Source: Anaerolineae bacterium
GTDB taxonomy: Bacteria > Chloroflexota > Anaerolineae > UBA4142 > SHND01
Length of the DNA stretch: 32,980 nucleotides
NCBI GenBank assembly: GCA_021463195.1
Contig: JAJTXZ010000055.1
Span: 1 to 32,980, forward strand
Reading direction: 5' to 3'
Both the position numbers and the translations under genes were made by a program. Of this stretch, positions 1 to 8,380 are shown piece after piece; positions within the stretch are counted from its first letter, which is position 1, and every line of letters begins with the position of its first letter. A model generated the notes under the pieces. It was given only the letters and a program-made list of their open reading frames with translations, ran no database searches and was not told the DNA's origin.

Positions 1-68
1 CATTTCGAATGCAATGAGAAATCTCGTTTGACGCGCAAGGTCGAGATTTCTCGCCTCCGCTCGAAATG
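1..68. repeat. Inverted-repeat element at the window edge
   Basis: The first 68 bases form nested inverted repeats. catttcga (1-8) pairs with tcgaaatg (61-68), and gagaaatctcg (16-26) pairs exactly with cgagatttctc (42-52). No T-run follows, so a simple terminator is less likely than a dispersed palindromic element. The left end may continue outside the window. Confidence 0.6.
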
Positions 69-206
69 ACAGTTTGCGCGACTTTGTGCCAGCCCTATCC
101 GGTGAATCATGACAACTGCAAGTCACGGGCGCGTCCCACGCGTCATGGCGAGGAACGCGACGCTATAGTTCATCTGAACTTTTTGATTACGCTGCCATAA
201 GCGCAT

Positions 207-300
207 TAGAGCCGATTCCACTTTGATTTGCGGGTAGGCCTTTCGGGTTTCCGAAAACCCGAAAGGTCTTGCCCCACAAACGAATCAGGAATTCGCTCTA
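207..300. repeat. Miniature element, copy A (94 bp)
   Basis: The ends are imperfect inverted repeats: TAGAGCCGATTCC at 207-219 against GGAATTCGCTCTA at 288-300, 11 of 13 pairing. The centre is a perfect 12-bp hairpin (239-250 with 255-266, loop ccga) built on CCTTTCGGGTTT. The same architecture and length recur at 10960-11053 and 19154-19248. This resembles a MITE or a mobile hairpin. No transposase is seen inside or beside it. Confidence 0.7.
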
Positions 301-373
301 GAGACTCGAACGCGTTCCATTTGCCGCGCGCTACGCGGAGGCAGATTATCATCAGGTCCTTTTTGCAAATCAA

Positions 374-409
374 AAAAAGCAGCCGCGAATTTCTCCGCGC
401 CTGCTTTTT
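374..409 (-). terminator. Terminator for the cox operon (bidirectional)
   Basis: aaaaagcag (374-382) pairs with ctgcttttt (401-409), with a GC-rich inner part. T-runs lie on both strands, so it would end the minus-strand cox transcript about 45 bases past the coxM stop. Confidence 0.6.
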
Positions 410-453
410 CCACTTTGCGCTTTTAACTTTTAGCTTTTAACTTTTAACTTGGT

Positions 454-1326
454 TCAGTGCCATCCATGCGCGCGATGATGCGCTTCATTTAGCGCGTCGA
501 GCGTCATGGCTTGAACGAGATGCGCGCGATATTCGCTGGACGCGAACATGTCGCCGAGGGTTGCCAAGCCATCCGACGCGAGTTTCGCGGCGGCGGCGAC
601 ATTGTCCTCGTTCATCGGCTTGCCCTTGAGCGCGGCTTCGGCTTTTGTCGCGCGCTGCGCGTGGTCTGCCGCGCCCGTGACGCCGATGCGAATATCGGAC
701 ACCTGGTCGTTGCCAAGCTTGACCCACACCGCGACGCCTGCCACGGCATAGCGCGACGCGGGATGCGGAAATTTGGCATAGGCGACGCCGCTGCCTTTCG
801 CGTCCGTTTTCGGAACGTGAACGGCGGTGAGAATTTCATTGCCGTTCAGGGCGGTCGAGAACAGACCCGTGAACAAGTCATCGGCGTTGATGCCGCGTTT
901 GCCGCCGCTGCCTTGCGCTTGAACGGTGGCGCCGAGCGCCAACATCGCGGCGGGATAATCGGCGGAGGGGTCGGCGTGCGCGAGCGAACCGCCGATGGTG
1001 CCGCGATTGCGGACTTGGCGGTCGCCGATGTGCGACGCGACTTCGGGGAGGAGCGGACACGCGTTTCGCAGCAGCGCGGAATATTCCACCTCGTGATGCG
1101 TGGTCAGCGCGCCGATGGCGATATAATCGCCCATATCATGGATGCCGCGTAAATCTGAAATCTTGGCGAGGTCAATCAACGCGGCGGGCTGCGCGAGACG
1201 CAACTTCATCAGCGGAATGAGCGAGTGTCCGCCCGCGAGGATTTTAGCGTCGCTGTTTTGCGCGAGCAACGCCAACGCTTCGCCCATTGTCGTGGGGGTA
1301 TAGTATTCAAATGGCGCAGGATACAT
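454..1326 (-). CDS. coxM: Molybdenum hydroxylase, FAD-binding medium subunit (CoxM-like)
   Basis: This is the FAD subunit of an aerobic-type CO-dehydrogenase/xanthine-dehydrogenase-family enzyme. It passes electrons from the Fe-S subunit to the acceptor. At 290 residues it has the usual family length. The two FAD-pyrophosphate motifs are visible: AGGHS at about residues 31-35 and TIGGS at about 110-114 (commonly TIGGN). I chose the start MYPAPFEYY because its ATG overlaps the coxL stop as TAATG (1324-1328), the usual sign of translational coupling. A longer in-frame start at 1368 adds 14 residues that lie inside coxL and look non-native. It is the last gene of the S-L-M operon. The family assignment is strong. 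The substrate is not determined by this subunit. Confidence 0.92.
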   Translation of the reverse strand: MYPAPFEYYTPTTMGEALALLAQNSDAKILAGGHSLIPLMKLRLAQPAALIDLAKISDLRGIHDMGDYIAIGALTTHHEVEYSALLRNACPLLPEVASHIGDRQVRNRGTIGGSLAHADPSADYPAAMLALGATVQAQGSGGKRGINADDLFTGLFSTALNGNEILTAVHVPKTDAKGSGVAYAKFPHPASRYAVAGVAVWVKLGNDQVSDIRIGVTGAADHAQRATKAEAALKGKPMNEDNVAAAAKLASDGLATLGDMFASSEYRAHLVQAMTLDALNEAHHRAHGWH

Positions 1327-3701
1327 TAGCTCTGCCCTCCATTGGTTTTGGATTGCATCGCGCGCCACACTTTTTCCGCGGTGAGCGGCATGTCGAGGTG
1401 CGTGACGCCGAACGGTTTCAACGCGTCCAACACGGCATTTGCCACCGCCGGAGTGGAAGCAATCGTGCCTGTTTCGCCAACGCCCTTGATGCCCATCGGA
1501 TTGGTCGGCGTAGGCGTCACTGTGCGCGCGGTTTCATAGGAAGGCAGCATCGCCGCGGTTGGCACGGCGTAATCCATCAATGAGCCGCTGAGCAGCTGCC
1601 CATTGTCATCATAGACCGCGCCTTCGTACAATGCTTGCGCCGCGCCTTGCGCGATGCCGCCGTGAATTTGACCGTCTACAATCATCGGATTGATGACATT
1701 GCCCACGTCGTCCACGGCGACGTAACGAATGATTTTTGTTTTGCCCGTGTTGGCGTCCACTTCGACCACGCAGATATGCGTGCCGAAGGGATAGGTGCAG
1801 TTGGGCGGGTCAAAATATGCCGTCTCGTCAAAGAACGGTTCCATCCCTTCCGGCAAGCTATAGCCCAACGCGACGGCGGCGGCGAGCTCTTGAATGGATT
1901 TGGTCTTGGCAGGCACGCCGCGCACAAACACTTTGCCATCTTGATACACCAAATCTTCGGGATTCGCTTCGAGCATGTGCGCGGCGAGGCGTTTGGCTTT
2001 TTCTTTGATGCGCTGCACGCTGCGATATACCGCCGCTCCGCCGACGGCGGCGCTGCGGCTGCCATACGTGCCATATCCGAACGGTGTGCCGAGCGTGTCG
2101 CTGTGTTGCACAATCACATCGTCCACCGCGATGCCCAGCTCATCGGCGACCAACTGCGCGAGCGTGGTCTCGTGTCCCTGCCCGTGCGATTGGGAGCCGG
2201 TGGTGACGACGACCTTGCCAGTGAGGTGCATCCGCACATTCGCGCTTTCCCACAAACCCGCGCCCCAGCCCTGTCCGCCCACACCAATCCACGCCGAAGG
2301 CGCCAAGCCGCATGCTTCGATGTACGAGGAAAAGCCAATGCCGATATATTTTCCTTTTTGGCGCGCTTGCGCTTGTTCTTGGCGCAGCTCTTGATAGTTT
2401 ACCATTTCGAGCGCCTTGTCGAGCGCGGGCGCGTAATTGCCGCTGTCGTATTTCAAACCCGCCATCAAATCATCGGCGGGCGCGTACGGGAACGCGTCGG
2501 GCGGAATAAAATTTTTGCGCCGAATTTCGGCGGGGTCCATATTTAATTCATACGCGACCAAATCCACCGTGCGTTCGACCGCGTACGTCGCTTCGGGACG
2601 CCCTGCGCCGCGATACGCGTCTACCATTGCGGTATTGGTGTACACGCCTTGCACATTGCAATAGATGTGCGGAAATTTATAGGGACCCGACAACAAGCGT
2701 CCATAGAGTGTCGTCGGAACGCCGGGCGCCGCCGTTGAAAGCGCCGCGCCTAAATTCGCGTAGGTATGCACTTTGAACGCCGTAATCGTCCCATCGCGCT
2801 TGGCGCCGACTGTAATGTCGGTGATGTGGTCGCGTCCATGCGTGGTGGCGACATAATTTTCGCGGCGCGTTTCAATCCATTTCACCGGTTGGCTCAATTT
2901 TTTGGATAAAGCCAGCACGAGCGGATATTCGGGATACATGAAAATTTTCGCGCCAAAGCCGCCGCCAATCTGCGGCGAAATGCAGCGAATCTTGTGTTCG
3001 GGAATGCCCAACACGAACGCCGCCATCACGAGGCGATGCACGTGCGGCGCTTGCGAGGTGAGCCAGAGCGTATATTCTTCAGTCGCGGCGCTGTAATGTC
3101 CCACCGCGCCGCGCGGTTCGATGGGCGTCGGAATCAGACGTTGATTAAGCAGGCGCTGTTTGACCACCACTTCGGCGGCTTGGAGCGCTTGGTCGGTCCC
3201 CGCCTCATCGCCGCAAGACCAATCGAACGCGACATTGTTGGGCGCGTTTTCGTACAGCTGCGGCGCGCCCGCTTGCGTCGCTTTTTCGGCATCCACGATG
3301 ACCGGCAGCGGCTCATACTCGACTTGAATTAACGCCAACGCGTCTTCGGCGGTGTAACGGTCTTGCGCGACTACCACCGCGATGCCTGCGCCGGTGTGCC
3401 GCACCTGATCAATTTCAAGCACGCGCGGCGTATTGACATTATTCTTGACGCCGCCAGCTTGCCACGCGCACGGCAGCGCGGGAATCTCTTGAAAATCGGC
3501 GCCGGTGAATACGGCGACGACGCCGGGCAGTTGTTTAGCTTGTTCGGTATTGATACTTGAAATTTTCGCGTGCGCAAAGGGGCTGCGTAAAATCGCCGCG
3601 TGCAGCATCCCCGGCAACTCGATGTCGGCAATATATTTGGCTTCGCCGGTAATGAGTCGCGGGTCTTCGCGCCGTTTGATAGATTGTCCGAGAACTCCCA
3701 T
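1326..3701 (-). CDS. coxL: Molybdenum hydroxylase large subunit, form II CoxL-like
   Basis: This is the molybdopterin-cytosine-dinucleotide-binding catalytic subunit, 791 residues. The active-site loop reads AYRGAGR at about residues 362-368. This is the form II signature. Genuine CO dehydrogenases (form I) carry AYRCSFR, with the Cys that binds Cu. The Gly-rich IGGGFGAK lies at about 245-252. The conserved catalytic Glu lies in GVGETG at about residue 743. The start at 3701 is set by a Shine-Dalgarno GGAGGTAACT directly before ATG and by the family-typical N-terminus (GQSIKRREDPRLITG). An in-frame upstream ATG at 3797 would add 32 residues read through a repetitive spacer. From established knowledge, form II enzymes act on various aldehydes, purines or other N-heterocycles, and CO oxidation is unproven for most. 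No coxG, coxD, coxE or coxF accessory gene is in view. Confidence 0.93.
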   Translation of the reverse strand: MGVLGQSIKRREDPRLITGEAKYIADIELPGMLHAAILRSPFAHAKISSINTEQAKQLPGVVAVFTGADFQEIPALPCAWQAGGVKNNVNTPRVLEIDQVRHTGAGIAVVVAQDRYTAEDALALIQVEYEPLPVIVDAEKATQAGAPQLYENAPNNVAFDWSCGDEAGTDQALQAAEVVVKQRLLNQRLIPTPIEPRGAVGHYSAATEEYTLWLTSQAPHVHRLVMAAFVLGIPEHKIRCISPQIGGGFGAKIFMYPEYPLVLALSKKLSQPVKWIETRRENYVATTHGRDHITDITVGAKRDGTITAFKVHTYANLGAALSTAAPGVPTTLYGRLLSGPYKFPHIYCNVQGVYTNTAMVDAYRGAGRPEATYAVERTVDLVAYELNMDPAEIRRKNFIPPDAFPYAPADDLMAGLKYDSGNYAPALDKALEMVNYQELRQEQAQARQKGKYIGIGFSSYIEACGLAPSAWIGVGGQGWGAGLWESANVRMHLTGKVVVTTGSQSHGQGHETTLAQLVADELGIAVDDVIVQHSDTLGTPFGYGTYGSRSAAVGGAAVYRSVQRIKEKAKRLAAHMLEANPEDLVYQDGKVFVRGVPAKTKSIQELAAAVALGYSLPEGMEPFFDETAYFDPPNCTYPFGTHICVVEVDANTGKTKIIRYVAVDDVGNVINPMIVDGQIHGGIAQGAAQALYEGAVYDDNGQLLSGSLMDYAVPTAAMLPSYETARTVTPTPTNPMGIKGVGETGTIASTPAVANAVLDALKPFGVTHLDMPLTAEKVWRAMQSKTNGGQS

Positions 3702-3842
3702 AGTTACCTCCGAATGGCTGATGGCTTGTGGTGAATGGCATATGGCAAATGGGGTATAGCGGATAACGTACGACTGACAGCGCTTGGCGCTCTCCATCCG
3801 CTATCTGTCAGCTGCCATCTGCTATTCGCTCTCTGCCATCAG
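3702..3842 (-). other. Word-repetitive spacer between coxS and coxL
   Basis: This 141-bp spacer is made of many imperfect copies of short words such as ctgatggc, gccatctg and gaatggc, on both strands. It has little coding character and interrupts an operon that is normally tightly packed. The last bases hold the coxL ribosome binding site. Confidence 0.5.
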
Positions 3843-4301
3843 CTACATCTTGTCTGCCGCTTGACGAATAGCGCGTACGATATTTTCATAGCCGGTGCAG
3901 CGGCACAAATTGCCTTCGATCGCGTGTCGAATTTCAGCATAGTTCGGCTGCGCGTGGTCTTGGAGCAAATCCACCGCGTTCAGAATCATACCGGGCGTGC
4001 AAAAACCGCACTGCAAACCGTGCAGATCCCAAAACGCTTGTTGAACGGGATGATATTCGCCGTTCTTTTTCAATCCTTCGATGGTGGTGATTTCAGCGCC
4101 ATCAGCTTGCACGGCAAAGACATTACACGCTTTGACCGCCGAGCCGTTCATCAGTACGGTGCATGCGCCGCATTGCGTCGTGTCGCAACCCACGTTCGTG
4201 CCGGTGAGACCAAAATTTTCGCGCAACACATGCACGAGCAATCGGCGTGGCTCCACCTCGGTTTGGCGCAGCTGGCCATTGACCTTTATACTCACTTTCA
4301 T
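3843..4301 (-). CDS. coxS: Molybdenum hydroxylase small subunit, two 2Fe-2S clusters (CoxS-like)
   Basis: This is the iron-sulfur subunit, 152 residues. It links the molybdenum site in CoxL to the FAD in CoxM. The N-terminal plant-type ferredoxin domain has Cys 39, 44, 47 and 59 ([12 protein letters not shown] motif). The C-terminal four-helix domain has Cys 98, 101, 133 and 135 (CGFCTPGM and CRCTGY motifs). All eight cluster ligands are present. The start has a strong Shine-Dalgarno AGGAGG about 9 bases upstream of ATG. It is the first gene of the S-L-M operon. Identity is secure at family level. Confidence 0.95.
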   Translation of the reverse strand: MKVSIKVNGQLRQTEVEPRRLLVHVLRENFGLTGTNVGCDTTQCGACTVLMNGSAVKACNVFAVQADGAEITTIEGLKKNGEYHPVQQAFWDLHGLQCGFCTPGMILNAVDLLQDHAQPNYAEIRHAIEGNLCRCTGYENIVRAIRQAADKM

Positions 4302-4386
4302 AAATGTCGCCTCCTAAGATTTGGAAATAAATTGTCGGTAGGGCAATCGAATGATTCGCGCGGCGCCTCCTTTCCAAATTAAAACA

Positions 4387-4432
4387 AAACGCGCGCGCGA
4401 CGAAAGGATACGCTTTCATCGCGCGCGCGTTT
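4387..4432. repeat. 20-bp GC-repeat hairpin
   Basis: 4387-4406 pairs with 4413-4432 at 19 of 20 positions around a 6-base loop. The stem is mostly alternating CG. No T-run follows, so it is not a typical terminator. It lies about 85 bases upstream of coxS. Confidence 0.6.
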
Positions 4433-4612
4433 CACAGAACCGCTGCGATAGCGCGCGCTGTCGCGCCACACAGCTATAGATTGGCGTATAATCTTTATGC
4501 TCAAATAAAAGCTTCATGTCACCGCTTTGTGACAGCGCGCGCGCGAAAATCGTTTGGCTTGCGCGCGCCGATACAATAACCAATCCAATTTATAATTTAT
4601 ATTCTCGTGGGT

Positions 4613-4640
4613 TTGACGTGCTGATTATATCCAATACACT
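4613..4640 (+). promoter_or_regulatory. Candidate promoter for the kinase gene
   Basis: TTGACG (4613-4618), a 16-base spacer, then TACACT (4635-4640). It would give a leader of about 160 bases before the ATG at 4809. The box pair closely matches the one before the lamin-tail gene (TTGACC-16-TACACT). Confidence 0.4.
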
Positions 4641-4808
4641 ATTCCAAAACAAGGGGGGTATCAAAGCGGCGCGTTCATCCGACTGCGATTAGTATGTGGT
4701 GTGCGCAAGACTTTTGGAATTTTCATGCAAGCACGCCAAATCGAGCAAATCATTTTGTTAAAAGCGCGCTAACTCGGCCGATAACCGCCGCTTTTATTCT
4801 GTAAAACC

Positions 4809-5486
4809 ATGTTGTCTGAAAATTCTCGACAAACCATTTGCATTGTCGGCAATATCGCTTCCGGCAAAAGTTCTTTGACGCAGTGGCTCGCGCGCGAAAT
4901 TCCCGACAGCGTCGCCATTTTAGAAAGTTTTGAACAAAATCCATTTCTCGAATGGAATTTTCAAAATCCGCGCCGTTGGGCATTCACCAACGCGGCGCGC
5001 TATTTTTATGATTATGTGCGCGTCTGGCATGCGCACACCGCGCGCGTCAACGCCGCGCGTTATTTTATTGACGCGGGCGCGGCGACGAATCGTTATATCT
5101 ATGGCAAGCATATGCTGGCGGAAGGCATTGTCACGCGCGCCGAGTACGATTTTTACGAAATCTTGTGCGATGTCATCCAAGCCGCGTTCGCGTATGCGCC
5201 GCCCGACGCGTATATTTTTATCGAAACCGCGCCCGAAATTTGTTTTGAACGCATGACCGCGCGCGCGCAAAACGAACAGTGGGCATATCAACAGCCCATC
5301 TCGCTCGCCTATCTGCGCGGCTTGGTTCAATATTTCCAAACGTTCCGCGCCACGCTGCGCGCGCAGAATATTCCATTGTTGGTCCTAGACAATGACGCGG
5401 ATAATTTTCAAAATCCCGCGCGCCAAGTGGACTTGCTCGAAACCATAAAAAACTTTTTGAACGTCCAAGTCAAGCCAAATAAATAA
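4809..5486 (+). CDS. Deoxynucleoside-kinase-like P-loop protein with altered ERS motif
   Basis: The 225-residue length and layout match the deoxyadenosine/deoxyguanosine kinase family, which phosphorylates deoxynucleosides at the 5' position for dNTP salvage. The P-loop is GNIASGKSS at residues 14-22. NRYIYGK and the following EYDFYE match the family block after the catalytic loop. The LID-type segment ERMTARAQNEQ is present. The oddity is at residues 88-90. The family has D/E-R-S there, with a catalytic acidic residue and an Arg; this protein has DAG, so the Arg is lost. The protein may have weak or different activity, or the substrate may differ. A strong terminator follows immediately. The fold call is confident; the function is less so. 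Confidence 0.75.
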   Translation: MLSENSRQTICIVGNIASGKSSLTQWLAREIPDSVAILESFEQNPFLEWNFQNPRRWAFTNAARYFYDYVRVWHAHTARVNAARYFIDAGAATNRYIYGKHMLAEGIVTRAEYDFYEILCDVIQAAFAYAPPDAYIFIETAPEICFERMTARAQNEQWAYQQPISLAYLRGLVQYFQTFRATLRAQNIPLLVLDNDADNFQNPARQVDLLETIKNFLNVQVKPNK

Positions 5487-5521
5487 AGCGAATGGCGCGC
5501 CTTGCGTCATTCGCTTTATTT
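5481..5521 (+). terminator. Rho-independent terminator after the kinase gene
   Basis: aaataaagcgaatg (5481-5494) and cattcgctttattt (5508-5521) form a perfect 14-bp stem overlapping the stop codon region. The T-rich 3' side makes it usable on either strand. Confidence 0.75.
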
Positions 5522-5523
5522 AC

Positions 5524-5604
5524 TGATGTTACGCAAGGGTAGGGCAAATTTGAAATTTGCCGTACGTTTGCGCGCTATTTTTTAGTGAACGTGCGTAACG
5601 CGAG
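5524..5604. repeat. Palindromic repeat, copy 1 (about 72-80 bp)
   Basis: Terminal inverted repeats GTTACGCA (5528-5535) and TGCGTAAC (5592-5599) enclose an internal palindrome GGCAAATTTgAAATTTGCC (5543-5561). A second copy lies at 23742-23823 and shares the order of all elements, including gcgcgctatttt. Both copies sit at gene edges. Confidence 0.7.
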
Positions 5605-5683
5605 TTATTTATTTTAATTCCAGCGCGCGCGTTTCGATTTAGATCGCGCGCCGCAAAACAATTTTTTTTTCGCGCGCATTTTT

Positions 5684-8380
5684 TCAGCGCCAAGCGATGC
5701 GCTGCTCTGTCCAGATTTGGCCCGGTTGTGCGGGTGAATTGCCCGGAACGGCTCCGGCAACATTTCCTTCAAGGTCAAACAATTTCGTTTCGTTTTCGCC
5801 ATCGGGGTCCATCGCCCACATGCTCCAGACATCGTCCGTATTGCGAACAAACGCGATTTTGCTGCCATCGGGCGCATAGACCGGCAATCCCTCATCGGTC
5901 AGCGCGTCGGTCAAACGTTCGGGCGAACCGCCGTCGGCATTGACGACATACAAATCCCAGTTGCCCACTGCGTTGCTCATAAACACAATGCGCGTGCCAT
6001 CGGGCGACCAGGCGGGCGCGGTCGCGTTCATGCCCGGAGTCAAAACTTTTTTGCCACCGCCATCCGCGTTAATGACCGCGATGCCGCATTTTTCATCGGG
6101 GAAACCACAATCGCGAAACGCGATGCGTCCATTGGGGCCCCACGTGGGATATTGCGCCTGTTCCACTAATGGCGCGGGGTCCTGACGCGGTTTATTCGCG
6201 CTGCTGGCGACGCGCAACGTAAACGCGCGTTTGGTAATGTCGCTGCCCTGCCCCGCCCGCGTGGCGTAAATATATTTCGCGCCATCGTCAGACCATGAAG
6301 GCAACGTATCTTCGGCGCGCAGCGAAATATGCGTATTGTCCGCGCCATTTACGCCAATGCGATGAATCCCGCGCTGATCATTTACCCATGAATAAAACAA
6401 CATGCGCGAACCATCCGGACTCACGGACGGCGCGGACGCCAATTCTACGACAATACGTCGGTCGCTGCCATCCGGATTTACGGAATAAATGCGATATTGT
6501 CCATCGTGAACGGCAAAGTAAATGCGTCCGCTGCCGGTGGGCGCGTTAGTATTCGCGTTCGAGTCGTCGGGCGCGGGCGTCGGTTTGGCGCCGGAATTAC
6601 CGCTGTCAATCGGCGCAGCAGTCGCTTGCGGCAGCGCGGTGGCAACAGGCAGCAGCGCGAGTTGGGTAGGTTCAACCGGCGGCGCGGAACCTTTTGCTAA
6701 CGCGCCGCAATCTTCCAATCCTTTGGCTGCGGCGGCAAGATTCGGGTCCAGTTCGAGCGCTTTTTGAAAATAGGGAATCGCCTGCGGACATTTGTCCGAA
6801 AGTTTAAACGCCTGTCCGAGGCCCAGAAACGCGTCGCTCGATTTTGGGTCCAGCGACAATGCTTTTTGAAATTGCAGAATCGCCGGCCCAGGTTGATTGG
6901 ACGCGAGATACGCGCGTCCGAGCGCGGTGTACGAAGGAATATACGGCGGATACAATTCAATCGCTTTTTCAAACGTGGGAATCGCCGTCGCGGGGTCGTT
7001 CAAATAATTGGCATAGACCAAACCGAGTTCGTAATAATACAAAAATATTTCGGGCGCCAATTCAATCGCGCGATTCCATTCGCCGACACCTTCGTCATTG
7101 TGCCCCGATAAAATCGCCACCCAGCCCGCCGCGCGATGCGTGTCCGGATTTTGGTCATCCAATTCCAGCGCTTGATTGACCATATCTTGCGCTTCGGCGC
7201 TGCGCCCCGCGCGCAAATACGCTTCGGCGAGGAACGCTTTGGCGGATGCGTTATTGGGATCAAGCGCAATCGCGCTTTCGCCCATTTTAATCGCCTGCTC
7301 GGTTTGGCCCGCCCAAGATAACGCGCGCGTGTATTCAGTCAAGGCGGCGGCGGAGGTCGGGTCGAGGCGCGTCGCTTTTTGCGCAATGGGAATCGCTTCG
7401 CCGATGCGCCCGGTCAACGCCAACGCGCGCGCCCAATGCGTATATACATCGGCTTCATTGGGCGCCTGTTTTGCGGCAGCTTGATATTGCGTGAGCGCCG
7501 GTTCAAATAGACTTTTAGTGACAAGCTCATCGCCAACACGCAAGAGATTATCAACGTTTTGTCCATCTGGCGCTATCGCGGTCTGACGTGGCGAAGGAGT
7601 CTTGACATTGGAAGCGGTCCCACCGAGTCGCCCAAAGAAACTGCTGATGGGTTTGCCCGGCACAAAATTATCCACCGCAAGCCACATCAACGCGACCAGC
7701 GCCAATCCGATGACAACCGCGCCAAGTAAAATAAAGGGTGGTTGATATTTGCGCAGCGGGGTCGGAGTGTGCGGAATCAGTTGCGGCGGAACATGCAGAT
7801 TCGGCGCATGAATGTTCGGACGCTGCACATGCGGCATCTCGACATGCGGCATTCGCACTTTGCCCAGCTCTTGATGCAGCTGCGCGCTGAGCGAAGGTTT
7901 AGCGCTTTGTGGCGGCGCGGGACGCGCGCTCGTTGCCGCGCCCGGCGTTCCGGGCGAATTATGCGCTAGCGCGGGTGAAGTTTGGGCAAGCGGCTGCGCG
8001 GTTTGAGGCACGCGAGGTTGAGGCGGCGCGTAGGTATAAGGAACTGAAATCGTTTGCGCGTTGTCCGTAACCGGAGCTTGCGCCGCCGTTGCTTGCGGCG
8101 CGACCGTCGAGCGAACCGGTGAGCTCGGCGAGATGACCACAACCGGCTCGCCTGCGCCGAGTGCGGGGGGGGGAGGGTCAGGCGGGTCGCCCAAAAGCCA
8201 GCGCGCGCCGTCGTAATAATACCAACGACCGCTTTGCGCGCCAATCATCCACCAGCGCCCTTGCGAATCTTGAAAACGGAGCTTTTCGAGCTCCCGCTTG
8301 AATTCCTCTTCTTGGATTTGTCCGACGGCGAGTTTGCCCTTGATTTCAAAAAAGCGCGCTTGCATCTGCGCCAAGGTCAT
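5684..8380 (-). CDS. Membrane-anchored TPR and TolB-type beta-propeller protein
   Basis: This is an 898-residue modular protein. Residues 1-67 form a small charged helical segment followed by a Trp/Tyr-rich piece (GRWWMIG, WYYYDGARW). Residues about 68-210 are a Pro/Ala/Gln-rich cytoplasmic linker. A single transmembrane helix lies at about 215-237. TPR repeats (ALDPN, LDPKS, ELDPN spacing) run from about 273 to 560. A linker leads to PD40/TolB-type propeller blades from about 617 to the end, with SPDGSR, SWSDDG, SPDGTR and APDGSK motifs. The topology suggests that the TPR and propeller parts face outward, perhaps for binding or scaffolding; no enzyme is evident. The start is supported by a GGAGG 8-9 bases upstream. 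The Pro-rich linker contains a run of nine C on the coding strand. Confidence 0.85.
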   Translation of the reverse strand: MTLAQMQARFFEIKGKLAVGQIQEEEFKRELEKLRFQDSQGRWWMIGAQSGRWYYYDGARWLLGDPPDPPPPALGAGEPVVVISPSSPVRSTVAPQATAAQAPVTDNAQTISVPYTYAPPQPRVPQTAQPLAQTSPALAHNSPGTPGAATSARPAPPQSAKPSLSAQLHQELGKVRMPHVEMPHVQRPNIHAPNLHVPPQLIPHTPTPLRKYQPPFILLGAVVIGLALVALMWLAVDNFVPGKPISSFFGRLGGTASNVKTPSPRQTAIAPDGQNVDNLLRVGDELVTKSLFEPALTQYQAAAKQAPNEADVYTHWARALALTGRIGEAIPIAQKATRLDPTSAAALTEYTRALSWAGQTEQAIKMGESAIALDPNNASAKAFLAEAYLRAGRSAEAQDMVNQALELDDQNPDTHRAAGWVAILSGHNDEGVGEWNRAIELAPEIFLYYYELGLVYANYLNDPATAIPTFEKAIELYPPYIPSYTALGRAYLASNQPGPAILQFQKALSLDPKSSDAFLGLGQAFKLSDKCPQAIPYFQKALELDPNLAAAAKGLEDCGALAKGSAPPVEPTQLALLPVATALPQATAAPIDSGNSGAKPTPAPDDSNANTNAPTGSGRIYFAVHDGQYRIYSVNPDGSDRRIVVELASAPSVSPDGSRMLFYSWVNDQRGIHRIGVNGADNTHISLRAEDTLPSWSDDGAKYIYATRAGQGSDITKRAFTLRVASSANKPRQDPAPLVEQAQYPTWGPNGRIAFRDCGFPDEKCGIAVINADGGGKKVLTPGMNATAPAWSPDGTRIVFMSNAVGNWDLYVVNADGGSPERLTDALTDEGLPVYAPDGSKIAFVRNTDDVWSMWAMDPDGENETKLFDLEGNVAGAVPGNSPAQPGQIWTEQRIAWR

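Larger units (their letters stand above)
69..453. other. Gene-free stretch downstream of coxM
   Basis: I see no credible gene here. A 70-codon open frame at 228-440 runs across a hairpin repeat and has no protein-like composition. The stretch holds miniature element copy A (207-300), a terminator-like hairpin (374-409) and a short A/T-rich run of near-repeats of ttttaactttta at about 418-451, just beyond the coxM stop. Confidence 0.6.
4302..4808. other. Divergent intergenic region between coxS and the kinase gene
   Basis: No gene is seen in these 507 bases. They hold the coxS ribosome binding site, a near-perfect 20-bp hairpin (4387-4432), a TATAAT box at 4487-4492 without a good -35, several GCGCGC blocks, and a candidate promoter for the downstream kinase (4613-4640). 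Confidence 0.55.

Noticed and set aside
228-440. A 70-codon open frame at the left end
   Set aside because: It reads through the miniature element hairpin and a terminator and has no ribosome site.
1635-2546. A 303-codon open frame on the plus strand opposite coxL
   Set aside because: coxL is certain from its motifs. Long antisense frames are expected in DNA this rich in GCG/CGC codons, and the product has no domain pattern.
3702-3797. Longer CoxL start at 3797
   Set aside because: The extra 32 residues come from the word-repetitive spacer; the ATG at 3701 has a strong Shine-Dalgarno and the family N-terminus.
1326-4301. Naming the cox operon as a true CO dehydrogenase
   Set aside because: The loop AYRGAGR is form II; the Cys of AYRCSFR is absent.
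4440-4600. A small RNA gene in the GC-rich gap before the kinase
   Set aside because: A TATAAT box is present at 4487, but there is no -35 and no terminator with a T-run within a sensible distance.
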